Shown here: piece after piece, positions 23,636 through 31,885 of the stretch
Position numbering within the stretch: the stretch's first letter is position 1
Layout of the letters: each line of letters opens with the position of its first letter
Origin: Candidatus Zixiibacteriota bacterium
GTDB taxonomy: Bacteria; Zixibacteria; MSB-5A5; GN15; PGXB01
Assembly (NCBI GenBank): GCA_900498245.1
Contig: LS998015.1
Coordinates: 1,617,711 to 1,658,861 of the forward strand
Length of the DNA: 41,151 bases
Direction of reading: 5' to 3'
The notes under the pieces: generated by a model
What the model saw: only the letters and a program-made list of their open reading frames with translations
The model's database searches: none
What the model was told of the DNA's origin: nothing
Made by a program: the position numbers and the translations under genes

Positions 23636-24822
23636 ACCGAACTCGCGAGTGGGAAAAAGTAATCGCCCATGTTGATATGGACGCCTTTTTCGCCGCTTTC
23701 GAAATTCGCAACGCCCCCCACCTGAAAGGGAAACCGGTTATTGTCGGGGGCGACCCCCGGCACCGCAGTGTGGTCACCACCTGTTCCTACGAAGCCCGCA
23801 AGTTTGGGGTCAAATCGGCCATGCCGATGGCCCAGGCCCTGCGCCTCTGCCCGCAGGCAATTGTCATTTCGGGGAACCTGAGCGGCTATGTCTATACCGC
23901 GTCGGTCCTGATGGAAATTTTCGAGCATTACTCCCCGATAGTCGAACCGTTCTCGGTCGATGAGGCCTTTCTCGATATCACCGGCTGTCACAAAATTTAC
24001 GGCTCCGTGGAGAATCTGGTCAAGACCATGAAAGAGGAGATCCATCAGAAACTGGCCCTGACCTGCTCGGTCGGCATTGCACCGTGCAAATGGCTGGCCA
24101 AAATGACCTCGGGGGAGAATAAACCCGACGGGCTGACCATTGTCGACCGCGATGATTTCAAAACCATGTTCTATTCCCGTCCCGTCAATGCCCTCTGGGG
24201 CGTGGGGGAGGCCACGCAGGAAGCGATGAATAAAATCGGCATTATTACCGTGGGGGAACTGGCCCAAAAAGATTTAAAAGAACTGAAACGATATTTTGGT
24301 AAGGGCGGGGAGTATCTCTACAATATTTGCCGGGGCATTGACCCCTCCGAGGTCTGTTCGTTCGAAGATCGTCCCCTCGATAAATCGATGTCCCACGAAA
24401 CCACTCTGTCAGCGGATCTGTCCGACATTGACAAAATATATTCCACCATCCTCTGGCTCTCCGATAAAGTTGCCCGACGGTTGCGTCAGGATAATTATCA
24501 AGGGAGGACGGTCTCGGTTAAGATCCGCTCCTCCGATTTTAAAACCATAACCCGGGATAAGACCTTGGTTTTGCCCACCGACCAGGGGAAAGTCATTTTT
24601 GAAACCGCGCGGAAATTGATTCCCCGGGATTATGGCCCGCGCCTCCGGGTTCGCCTTCTAGGGGTACGGGTCTCGAATCTGGAGAAAAATAAGATTGATT
24701 CCCAATTGCCATTATTGGATGACCGGGAAAAAGATAAACTTCAAAAAAGCAATCAGGCCGTCGATAAAATTCGCGACCGCTTCGGCGAAAGTGCCATCAA
24801 ATTGGCCGGAACCCAAATCTGA
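23623..24822 (+). CDS. dinB: DNA polymerase IV (Y family), DinB
   Basis: 399 residues. Error-prone translesion polymerase. Catalytic motifs HVDMDAFFAAFE (residues ~16-27) and FSVDEAFLDITG; CSYEARKFGVKSAMPMAQA in the fingers; helix-hairpin-helix region around GVGEATQEAMNKIG. The C-terminus contains SQLPLL, fitting the QLxLF-type sliding-clamp motif. It is the last gene of the lexA-headed cluster, with its start inside the previous gene. Probably LexA-controlled. Confidence 0.95.
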   Translation: MGGIDRTREWEKVIAHVDMDAFFAAFEIRNAPHLKGKPVIVGGDPRHRSVVTTCSYEARKFGVKSAMPMAQALRLCPQAIVISGNLSGYVYTASVLMEIFEHYSPIVEPFSVDEAFLDITGCHKIYGSVENLVKTMKEEIHQKLALTCSVGIAPCKWLAKMTSGENKPDGLTIVDRDDFKTMFYSRPVNALWGVGEATQEAMNKIGIITVGELAQKDLKELKRYFGKGGEYLYNICRGIDPSEVCSFEDRPLDKSMSHETTLSADLSDIDKIYSTILWLSDKVARRLRQDNYQGRTVSVKIRSSDFKTITRDKTLVLPTDQGKVIFETARKLIPRDYGPRLRVRLLGVRVSNLEKNKIDSQLPLLDDREKDKLQKSNQAVDKIRDRFGESAIKLAGTQI

Positions 24823-24831
24823 ATTACACCG

Positions 24832-24859
24832 TTGACTTTCCTATCCTTTTTGCTATTTT
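24832..24859 (+). promoter_or_regulatory. promoter of the aminotransferase gene
   Basis: TTGACT at 24832-24837, 16-base spacer, TATTTT at 24854-24859. The gene has a leader of about 40 bases and an AGGGACG ribosome binding site. Confidence 0.5.
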
Positions 24860-24904
24860 CACTTATAGATATGACTTAACTTAAATACATATAGGGACGA
24901 CGGT

Positions 24905-26125
24905 ATGAGTAAAGAATTATTTGCGGCCGTTATCAAGGCCGATCCCGAAAAATGGCACTATGCCCCTCATGTTCTTTCCCTCGAAAGTTCCATCATTCGT
25001 GAAATCCTGAAAATTTCCTCAAAACCGGGTGTTATTTCTTTTGCCGGCGGCTATCCCGGCCCGGAGATGTTTCCCACCGAAGAGATGAAAAAAGCGGCGG
25101 CGGAGATGATCGACGAATACAAATCGACCGCTTTGCAGTATTCTCTTTCCATGGGAATAAATCAACTCCGGGAAGCGATCGCGGCTCGTGAGACACGTCT
25201 CGGCTCGCCCACCAAAATGGAAAATATCATCGTGACTTCCGGCTCCCAGCAGGGAATCGATGTCTGTGCCCGGACCTTTATCGACCCCGGCGATTACATC
25301 ATCACGGAATATCCCACTTATGTCGGGGCCCTGCAGGCCTTCAACTTCTATCAGGCCCGCTACGCCACTGTGGATATGGATCATGACGGTATGCTGGTCG
25401 ATCAGGTTGAAGCCGCCATCAAGAAATATAACCCCAAGATGATTTACACTGTCTCCAATTTCCAGAATCCGACCGGTATCACTATGTCGCTGGAACGGCG
25501 CCGCGCTTTGGTTGATATTGCTCTCAAATACAATGTCCCGATTATCGACGACAACCCCTACGGGGAACTGCGCTACGCCGGTGAGGATGTCCCCTCGATG
25601 AAATCAATCGGCGGCGATATCGTTATATCGCTGGGAACATTTTCAAAAATTCTGGCCCCGGGGCTCCGGATCGCCTGGATGAATGCCTCCGAAAAGGTCC
25701 TTCCGACATTTGAACGGGTCAAGCAATCCGGCGATTTGCACACCAATACCTTCACCCAGTTCATGGTCTACGCGTTCTTGAAATCGGGCAAACTCGAAGG
25801 ACATATCCAGAAATTGATCAAAGGTTACGGCGAGAAGCGCAATACCATGCTCCGTGAAATGGAGAAAAATTTCCCGGCCGAACTGAGTTGGACCAAACCC
25901 GACGGCGGTTTGTTCCTCTGGGTCGATATGCCCAAGCATATCTCCGGCTCCAAGATGCTTCCTCTGGCCATCGAAGAGAAAGTAGTTTATGTCTATGGCG
26001 CCCCGTTCTATCCCGACGGCCGCTATGACAACAACATGCGCCTGAATTTCTCTCATGCCACCCCCGAGACCATAGTCGAGGGCATAAAGCGGCTGGGCAT
26101 TGTTATCAAGAAATTCATGACGTGA
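24905..26125 (+). CDS. PLP-dependent class I/II aminotransferase (LysN / 2-aminoadipate type)
   Basis: 406 residues, fold-type I. The PLP lysine is Lys248 in GTFSKILAPGLRIAW. SQQGIDVCARTFIDPGD, NFQNPTG and DDNPYGELRY are the usual cofactor-contacting motifs. The N-terminal ISFAGGYPGPEMFP and the ALQYS segment are typical of the branch that includes 2-aminoadipate and aromatic aminotransferases. The substrate cannot be fixed from sequence. It is a single-gene unit with its own promoter and a perfect terminator. Confidence 0.9.
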   Translation: MSKELFAAVIKADPEKWHYAPHVLSLESSIIREILKISSKPGVISFAGGYPGPEMFPTEEMKKAAAEMIDEYKSTALQYSLSMGINQLREAIAARETRLGSPTKMENIIVTSGSQQGIDVCARTFIDPGDYIITEYPTYVGALQAFNFYQARYATVDMDHDGMLVDQVEAAIKKYNPKMIYTVSNFQNPTGITMSLERRRALVDIALKYNVPIIDDNPYGELRYAGEDVPSMKSIGGDIVISLGTFSKILAPGLRIAWMNASEKVLPTFERVKQSGDLHTNTFTQFMVYAFLKSGKLEGHIQKLIKGYGEKRNTMLREMEKNFPAELSWTKPDGGLFLWVDMPKHISGSKMLPLAIEEKVVYVYGAPFYPDGRYDNNMRLNFSHATPETIVEGIKRLGIVIKKFMT

Positions 26126-26146
26126 TCGGATCTGAAAATTATATCG

Positions 26147-26173
26147 AAACCCCGCCCCAAAGCGGGGTTTTTT
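26147..26173 (+). terminator. rho-independent terminator of the aminotransferase gene
   Basis: AAACCCCGC, loop CCCAAA, GCGGGGTTT, then TTT: a nine-base perfect stem with a T run. Confidence 0.9.
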
Positions 26174-26189
26174 ATGCCGATGAGTTTCT

Positions 26190-26218
26190 TTGACTTTGGA
26201 CGGCATTTCTATTATAAT
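26190..26218 (+). promoter_or_regulatory. near-consensus promoter directly abutting the lpxH start codon
   Basis: TTGACT at 26190-26195, 17-base spacer, perfect TATAAT at 26213-26218. The ATG is at 26227, so transcription should begin within about two bases of the start codon. Confidence 0.75.
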
Positions 26219-26226
26219 CTTCGGCT

Positions 26227-26946
26227 ATGGCAGTCTACTTTTTTTCCGATGTTCATCTCGGGGCCGCCGACAGAGCCGGTGAGCAACTCAAAATTGAGAA
26301 ATTGAATCTTCTTTTGGAAAAGATACGTCAGGATGCCACCAAGATTTTCATCCTCGGCGACCTTTTTGATTTCTGGTTCGAATACAAGCACGCCATTCCC
26401 AAGGATCATTTGAAAATCATTTTCCAATTGGCCGCCCTGGTCGATAAGGGAAAAGAGGTGCATTATATAAGCGGCAATCACGATTTCTGGCTGGGTGAAT
26501 TCCTGAGCCGCGAGGCCGGGATAATTATCCATCGTGATTTCTATGAACTGACTGAACAGAACAAGGGAATTTACTTGATTCACGGCGACGGCATCTCGCC
26601 TTCGGACTGGGGCTACCGCATCCTCAAAAAAATCCTGCGCAACCGCGTCAATATCTGGCTGTATCGCAAGATTCCTCCCGACTGGGGTATCCCTCTGGCC
26701 AAGTATGTTTCCAGTTCCTCACGTGGATATACGGCGGGACGCGAACCGAAATTTATCCGTGATTACGAAATATTTGCCGCCGCGAAAATAAAGGATGGCT
26801 ATGATATCGTGGCGATCGGCCATCTCCATTTGCCGGTGATGAAAGAAATTGACGGCGGAATCTATTTGAACACCGGTGATTTCATCAATCATTTCAGTTA
26901 CGGCAAATTGGATAACGGCACCTTGACCCTTGAGTACATCAAATAG
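26227..26946 (+). CDS. lpxH: UDP-2,3-diacylglucosamine diphosphatase, LpxH-like
   Basis: 239 residues, metallophosphoesterase. The di-metal site residues are all visible: SDVHLG (Asp8, His10, the same numbering as E. coli LpxH), GDLFDFW (Asp45), GNHDFW (Asn84), HGDG (His119) and GHLHLP. It cleaves UDP-diacylglucosamine to lipid X in lipid A synthesis. There is no Shine-Dalgarno before ATG 26227, and the -10 box is eight bases upstream, so the mRNA is probably leaderless. panC follows after five bases. Close relatives in this fold may have other substrates, so lpxH is the likely but not certain identity. Confidence 0.87.
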   Translation: MAVYFFSDVHLGAADRAGEQLKIEKLNLLLEKIRQDATKIFILGDLFDFWFEYKHAIPKDHLKIIFQLAALVDKGKEVHYISGNHDFWLGEFLSREAGIIIHRDFYELTEQNKGIYLIHGDGISPSDWGYRILKKILRNRVNIWLYRKIPPDWGIPLAKYVSSSSRGYTAGREPKFIRDYEIFAAAKIKDGYDIVAIGHLHLPVMKEIDGGIYLNTGDFINHFSYGKLDNGTLTLEYIK

Positions 26947-26951
26947 GTAAT

Positions 26952-27800
26952 ATGGAAATCATCAGAAATATCAAGCGGATGCAATCCTCCTGCCGGAAAC
27001 TGGCGGCGCGGGGTAAGACTATCGGACTGGTCCCAACCATGGGATTTTTGCATGACGGCCACTTGTCGCTGGTTAAAATTGCCCGACGGCACGCTGATAT
27101 TGTCATCGCCACCATTTTCGTAAATCCGGCCCAGTTTGCCCCAAACGAAGATTTCAGCCGCTATCCCCGCGACGAGAAAGGGGATCTGGAAAAATTGCGC
27201 CGGGCCGGCACCGATTTCGTTTTTATCCCGAAAGCGTCTGATATCTATCCCGAGGATTTTGAATCGGCGGTGAGCGTCGAAAAAATCACCGGGGTGCTGG
27301 AAGGGGAATCGCGCCCCGGGCATTTCCGGGGGGTCACGACCATTGTCGCCAAATTGTTCAATATCACCCGTCCCGATGCGGCGGTTTTCGGAATGAAAGA
27401 TTTTCAGCAGGCGGCGGTTCTCAAACGGATGGTTATCGATCTCAATTATCCCATCAAAATTATTATCACTCCGACCGTCAGGGAGAAAAGCGGGTTGGCG
27501 ATGTCATCGCGAAATAAATATTTCAATACTGAACAAAAAAAAGAAGCCGTGTGTCTGTATCAGGCGTTGACGACCGCAAAAAAGATGATCAAACGTGAGA
27601 AAATTCTGCGATCCGGAATTTTGAAAAAACGGATGATTCATATCATTAAAGAAATCTGCCCGACCGCTGAGATTGACTATATTGCCTTCACCGATATGAA
27701 TACTCTGGCGCCAATGAAATCCGTGCAACCGGGCTGTGTCAGCTCGCTGGCGGTCCGGGTTCATGGGGTCCGACTGATTGACAATATGAGACTTTTATAG
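26952..27800 (+). CDS. panC: pantothenate synthetase PanC
   Basis: 282 residues, normal for PanC. It condenses pantoate and beta-alanine with ATP. VPTMGFLHDGHLSLV contains the HxGH nucleotide motif; FVNPAQFAPNEDF, FRGVTTIVAKLF and FGMKDFQQ line the active site; KSGLAMSSRNKYF is the KMSKS-like loop. It starts five bases after lpxH and shares its transcript. panB and panD are not in the window. Confidence 0.96.
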   Translation: MEIIRNIKRMQSSCRKLAARGKTIGLVPTMGFLHDGHLSLVKIARRHADIVIATIFVNPAQFAPNEDFSRYPRDEKGDLEKLRRAGTDFVFIPKASDIYPEDFESAVSVEKITGVLEGESRPGHFRGVTTIVAKLFNITRPDAAVFGMKDFQQAAVLKRMVIDLNYPIKIIITPTVREKSGLAMSSRNKYFNTEQKKEAVCLYQALTTAKKMIKREKILRSGILKKRMIHIIKEICPTAEIDYIAFTDMNTLAPMKSVQPGCVSSLAVRVHGVRLIDNMRLL

Positions 27801-27830
27801 CGGGCCGGGGAAAATGCTGATGGAGACAAA

Positions 27831-28682
27831 TTGTACGCTATAGCAAGAACCGTCCCATTTCTCGCGGGGATATCCTCCGGAGTCGCGGCCCAGAGCGGCG
27901 CCGTATCCTATTTCCGCATGGAGCGTCTGCCGATTCTGATATTTGTTCTTGTTTTCTCTATCGTCATTCTCGTTTACACCAGAATGGCCAAAAAAGGGAA
28001 GTCACTTTTCATTCGGAAAATAGCCGGGCTGGATGCGGTCGAAGAGGCCGTCGGCCGCGCCACCGAAATGGGCCGTCCGGTCTTATTTGTCCCCGGAATT
28101 CAGGAATTGGATGATATTCAAACTATTGCGGGGGTTTCCATTCTCGGCCGAGTCGCCAAAATTACGGCGCAATATGATACACCCTTAATTGTCCCCGTCA
28201 ATTATCCTCTTGTGCTCGCGGCCGGTCAGGAAATCGTGGAGCAGGCCTATACCGAGATGGGGAAGAAGGATGCTTATAACCGGGATATCGTTCGCTATGT
28301 GGCCGGAGAGCAGTTCGCCCTGGCGGCCGCCATCAACGGTATCATGATGCGGGATCGGCCTGCCACTAATATCTTCATGGGAGCCTTCTTCGCCGAATCG
28401 TTGCTTCTCACCGAGACCGGCAACGCCGCCGGCTCGATTCAGATTTCAGGCACCGCCGAGCCGGAACAACTGCCGTTTTTTATCGCCTCGTGCGACTATA
28501 CCCTCATGGGCGAGGAATTATACGCCGCCTCGAGTTATCTGAGTCACGAGCCGAAACTTCTCGGGGGCCTCAAAGGTCAGGATTTCATAAAATTAATTTT
28601 GATTATTTTAATAATTATCGGCGTTATTATGGCCACTTTCGGCGCCGGTGATTGGTTTCATTCTCTCTTTTCAACCGGCTGA
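27831..28682 (+). CDS. membrane-anchored protein, first of two close paralogues (possibly DUF6754)
   Basis: 283 residues from TTG 27831, preceded by GGAG; no in-frame ATG fits. An N-terminal hydrophobic stretch and a membrane segment (~residues 36-52, ILIFVLVFSIVILVYT) lead to a soluble domain: IAGLDAVEEAVGRATEMGRP, GVSILGRVAKITAQYDTP, ETGNAAGSIQISGT, DYTLMGEELYAASSYLSHEP. A second membrane segment lies near the end (LILIILIIIGVIMATF). About four-fifths of the core is identical by eye to the product of the next gene. The pattern matches, from memory, the uncharacterised DUF6754 family known also from Chloroflexota. Function unknown; first gene of the five-gene membrane cluster. Confidence 0.78.
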   Translation: MYAIARTVPFLAGISSGVAAQSGAVSYFRMERLPILIFVLVFSIVILVYTRMAKKGKSLFIRKIAGLDAVEEAVGRATEMGRPVLFVPGIQELDDIQTIAGVSILGRVAKITAQYDTPLIVPVNYPLVLAAGQEIVEQAYTEMGKKDAYNRDIVRYVAGEQFALAAAINGIMMRDRPATNIFMGAFFAESLLLTETGNAAGSIQISGTAEPEQLPFFIASCDYTLMGEELYAASSYLSHEPKLLGGLKGQDFIKLILIILIIIGVIMATFGAGDWFHSLFSTG

Positions 28683-28696
28683 TAGATTTTATATTC

Positions 28697-28725
28697 TTGG
28701 TATTTGGGAAACTTTTAACTATTTT
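28697..28725 (+). promoter_or_regulatory. possible internal promoter before the second paralogue
   Basis: TTGGTA at 28697-28702, 17-base spacer, TATTTT at 28720-28725, with GTG 28732 six bases further on and no Shine-Dalgarno. Another leaderless-looking arrangement. Confidence 0.35.
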
Positions 28726-28731
28726 TGATTT

Positions 28732-29607
28732 GTGAAAGCCAGACTCCGTTCGATCATATTCTCCCTTGCATCCCTCACGGCAATGGTAATCTTGTTTCTT
28801 CCGTCTTCGGCGGGTGCCGAGCCGGACGGCGGCCTATTCCGGGTGGAAAGAACCTCGGTATTGATTTTTGTCATACTTTTCTCGGCGGTAATTCTCACCT
28901 ATACCCGCTGGGCCAAGCAGGGGAAGAAGTTATTTATCCGGAAAATCGCCGGTCTTGACGCGGTCGAAGAGGCCGTCGGACGGGCCACGGAGATGGGTAA
29001 GCCGGTCCTTTTTATCCCCGGTATTTCCGAAATCGATGAAATTGAAACGATCGCCGGGGTCTCCATCCTCGGCCGGGTTGCCCGGATTACGGCCCAGTAC
29101 GATACCCCTTTGATTGTGCCGGTCAGATACCCCATGATTCTGGCCGCCGGTCAGGAAGTGGTCGAGCAGGCCTATACCGAAATGGGAAAGAAGGACTCTT
29201 ACAATCAGGATATAGTTCGCTATGTCGCCGGTGAGCAGTTCGCTTTCACTGCTACTGTCAATGGTATCATGATGCGCGATAAACCGGCCGCCAATATTTA
29301 TATGGGGGCCTTTTTTGCCGAATCGCTCCTTCTGGCCGAAACCGGCAACGCCGCCGGATCGATTCAGATTGCCGGAACCGCCCGTCCCGAGCAGTTGCCC
29401 TTCTTTGTCGCCGCCTGCGACTATACCCTGATGGGTGAGGAGTTATTTGCGGCCTCCAGTTATCTGAGTCACGAGCCGTTGCTTCTCGGCGGCCTTAAGG
29501 GCCAGGATTTTATCAAGGTCCTGTTGGTGGCGGCCGTGGCGATCGGCACTATTTTAATGACTTTCGAGGCCGGTGAAACCTTTAAAAAATTATTCACCGC
29601 GGGATAA
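28732..29607 (+). CDS. membrane-anchored protein, second paralogue (possibly DUF6754)
   Basis: 291 residues from GTG 28732. A signal-like N-terminus (to about residue 29, SSAGA) is followed by a membrane segment (~42-58), the same soluble domain as the gene before (AGLDAVEEAVGRATEMGKP, GVSILGRVARITAQYDTP, SYLSHEP) and a C-terminal membrane segment. The N- and C-terminal ends differ most from its paralogue; the middle is nearly the same, so the two arose by tandem duplication and may form a hetero-oligomer. Function unknown. Confidence 0.78.
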   Translation: MKARLRSIIFSLASLTAMVILFLPSSAGAEPDGGLFRVERTSVLIFVILFSAVILTYTRWAKQGKKLFIRKIAGLDAVEEAVGRATEMGKPVLFIPGISEIDEIETIAGVSILGRVARITAQYDTPLIVPVRYPMILAAGQEVVEQAYTEMGKKDSYNQDIVRYVAGEQFAFTATVNGIMMRDKPAANIYMGAFFAESLLLAETGNAAGSIQIAGTARPEQLPFFVAACDYTLMGEELFAASSYLSHEPLLLGGLKGQDFIKVLLVAAVAIGTILMTFEAGETFKKLFTAG

Positions 29608-29608
29608 G

Positions 29609-30316
29609 ATGCGTAATACTCTGCCCATAATAATCGCATTTCTGTCCGGCCTTATCATGGTGGTCGGCTTCTTTCTCAATCCGGCGACCACCTTTCTGGG
29701 CAACACCGAAGAGGAAGTCCTTCAGTGGGCCTCCATTGTTGGCGGTTTTACCCTGCTTTTGGGAGTCGTCTCCATAGTCCGGGTGAATGCCAAAACGGTA
29801 AGTCAGAAAAAAAAGGGGTGGCTCTTCAATCTGGCGACTCTGATTTCGATTTTTGCCATGGCCATTCCCTCCGTTGTGCCCTTCACTACGACATCGAATT
29901 TCGGGAAGGTCCTATATAAAATTTTCCCTGAAAGTTGGGCCTCGCTTTTCGGAACCGCTCCCGGTTCCATTTATGACTGGCTGTTCAATTATATGGATTC
30001 GCCGATGATGGCGACCATGTTTGCCATGCTGGCCTTCTATATCGCCTCCGCCGCCTACCGGGCTTTCCGCGCCCGTAATGCCGAGGCAACGCTACTGCTT
30101 CTGACCGCTGTATTGGTTATGCTCTGGCGCATTCCAATGGGAGAGGCCTTCCTGAAATTGTTCAGCGACAATATTCCGGTGTATATAAATACCTATATCA
30201 TGAATGGCGCCAATGCCGCCGTCCAGCGCGGCATTGTAATTGGGGCCGCTCTGGGTGCCGCCTCCATGTCGCTTCGCATCATGCTCGGTATTGAGCGTAC
30301 CTATATGGGGAAATGA
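29609..30316 (+). CDS. polytopic membrane protein of unknown function
   Basis: 235 residues from ATG 29609, one base after the previous stop. About six hydrophobic segments are visible (for example ~5-24, 40-60, 72-92, 131-150, 158-176, 209-225). The loop between segments three and four has an aromatic-rich FPESWASLFGTAPGSIYDWL. No known family recognised. Its tight spacing to both neighbours makes it part of the same membrane complex or pathway. Confidence 0.75.
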   Translation: MRNTLPIIIAFLSGLIMVVGFFLNPATTFLGNTEEEVLQWASIVGGFTLLLGVVSIVRVNAKTVSQKKKGWLFNLATLISIFAMAIPSVVPFTTTSNFGKVLYKIFPESWASLFGTAPGSIYDWLFNYMDSPMMATMFAMLAFYIASAAYRAFRARNAEATLLLLTAVLVMLWRIPMGEAFLKLFSDNIPVYINTYIMNGANAAVQRGIVIGAALGAASMSLRIMLGIERTYMGK

Positions 30317-30320
30317 CAAA

Positions 30321-31160
30321 ATGGGCTTTTGGGAAAAATTGTCTAACATGGATCGCCGCTGGATTTATCTGCTGGTGGCCATTTCCGTGATAATCCCCAT
30401 GCTGGTCGTCATTAAATTCCCCATCGAGATTTCCCCCGAGGCCCGCCAGTTGTATAATGCCGTCGAGTCCCTGCCGGACAGTTCCGTGGTTTTTCTGACT
30501 TTCGATTATTATCCGTCGACACTGGCCGAAACCGAGCCGATGTCGATCGCCGCCCTGAACCAGATGTTCCGAAAAAATATGAAAGTGATTACGATGACTA
30601 CCATTCCCCTGGGGGGCCCATCGATTGCCGAAAGGGTGACCCGTATGGTGGCCCAAAAATATAATAAAGTCTACGGTGTTGATTACGTGAATCTCGGCTA
30701 CAAGGCCAATTATGTCGCCGTCCTTAAGGGCATGGGAAGTTCCATCGAATCGATTTATCCTTCGGACAATACCGGGACTCCTCTCGCGGACCTGCCTCTT
30801 ATGAGAAATGTGAAAAATTATGCTGATATAAAATTCATTTTTGTCGTCGCCGATAACGCCATTGTCGATTACTGGATTTCGATTGTCAATGCCCAGTACA
30901 AAACCCCGGTCGGGGCCGGCATGACCGCTGTCATGGCGCCAAAAATGTATTCTTTCGTCCAGGCGGGCCAATTGACCGGACTACTGGGGGGAATGAAAGG
31001 GGCGGCCGAGTACGAGGAACTGGTCGGGGTTAAAGGAAACGCCACCCGCGGAATGGACGCCCAGTCGCTGGTTCATCTTTTGATTATCGGTTTCGTGATT
31101 CTCGGGAATATAAGTTATTTTGTCACCAAAAAGAAAACCGAACGGAGAAAGACCCCATGA
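30321..31160 (+). CDS. bitopic membrane protein with a soluble alpha/beta domain, unknown function
   Basis: 279 residues from ATG 30321, four bases after the previous stop; upstream in-frame starts fall inside that gene and are rejected. One membrane segment near the N-terminus (~14-32), a soluble part of about 200 residues with alternating strand/helix pattern (SSVVFLTFDYYPS, MKVITMTTIP, IKFIFVVADNA), and a membrane segment near the C-terminus (~251-269) followed by a lysine-rich tail. Its stop overlaps the next start by four bases. Not recognised. Confidence 0.75.
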   Translation: MGFWEKLSNMDRRWIYLLVAISVIIPMLVVIKFPIEISPEARQLYNAVESLPDSSVVFLTFDYYPSTLAETEPMSIAALNQMFRKNMKVITMTTIPLGGPSIAERVTRMVAQKYNKVYGVDYVNLGYKANYVAVLKGMGSSIESIYPSDNTGTPLADLPLMRNVKNYADIKFIFVVADNAIVDYWISIVNAQYKTPVGAGMTAVMAPKMYSFVQAGQLTGLLGGMKGAAEYEELVGVKGNATRGMDAQSLVHLLIIGFVILGNISYFVTKKKTERRKTP

Positions 31161-31795
31161 CCCTTTTCCAGCAGTTCCAGATCTGGCTCGGGGCTTTCCT
31201 GGTTCTATCGCTCTTTTCGTTTCTTTACAAGGATAATCCCTTTTACAAACTGGCCGAGCATATTTTCGCCGGGCTTTCGGCCGGTTACTATATCGGGCTC
31301 ATCTGGCAGAATGTCATCATCCAGCAGTTAATCGATCCGATGTTCGATCAGGGCCGCTGGTGGCTGGTTTTTCCCGGCATTCTGGGACTTTTGATGTTCA
31401 CCCGCTTCTTCCCCAAATGGTCCTGGGTCAGCCGGATATCATTGGCTTTTATCATGGGCAACACCGCCGGTGTCTTTCTTATTTCGCAATTGCACGGCAT
31501 AGTCCTTCCCCAGACCGTCGCCACCATGCTGTCTCTAAATCCCCGCAACGGTTTCGGAGCCGTTCTTCTCGCCCTGGTTATTTTCTGCGGGGTCATCTCG
31601 ACTTTAATTTACTTTTACTTCTCCAAGGAACACAAGGGTGTTCTCGGGGCGACTGCCAAAGTCGGCATCTGGTTCATTATGATTTCCTTCGGCGCCCACT
31701 TCGGCTATACCGTCATGGCCCGTATTTCCCTTCTTATCGGTCAGGTCCGCTTTCTTCTCTTTGATTGGGGCGGCGCCATCAAACAACTTTTCTGA
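31157..31795 (+). CDS. polytopic membrane protein of unknown function, last gene of the cluster
   Basis: 212 residues starting in an ATGA overlap. About six membrane segments, one containing FAGLSAGYYIGLIWQNVI. The first loop (YKDNPFYKLAEHIFAGLSAG) is well defined and may be a family signature, though I cannot name it. Ends 90 bases before the nucleotidyltransferase. Confidence 0.75.
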   Translation: MTLFQQFQIWLGAFLVLSLFSFLYKDNPFYKLAEHIFAGLSAGYYIGLIWQNVIIQQLIDPMFDQGRWWLVFPGILGLLMFTRFFPKWSWVSRISLAFIMGNTAGVFLISQLHGIVLPQTVATMLSLNPRNGFGAVLLALVIFCGVISTLIYFYFSKEHKGVLGATAKVGIWFIMISFGAHFGYTVMARISLLIGQVRFLLFDWGGAIKQLF

Positions 31796-31843
31796 TTTTC
31801 ATTCTCATCGGCATCTCCGAAATAATTTTCCTGCAAAAATCGA

Positions 31844-31873
31844 TTGAAATTATCGTTTAATTGTATCTATATT
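31844..31873 (+). promoter_or_regulatory. probable promoter of the nucleotidyltransferase gene
   Basis: TTGAAA at 31844-31849, 18-base spacer, TATATT at 31868-31873. ATG 31886 follows 12 bases later without a Shine-Dalgarno, so the leader would be only a few bases. Confidence 0.42.
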
Positions 31874-31885
31874 GACGCCACAGCT

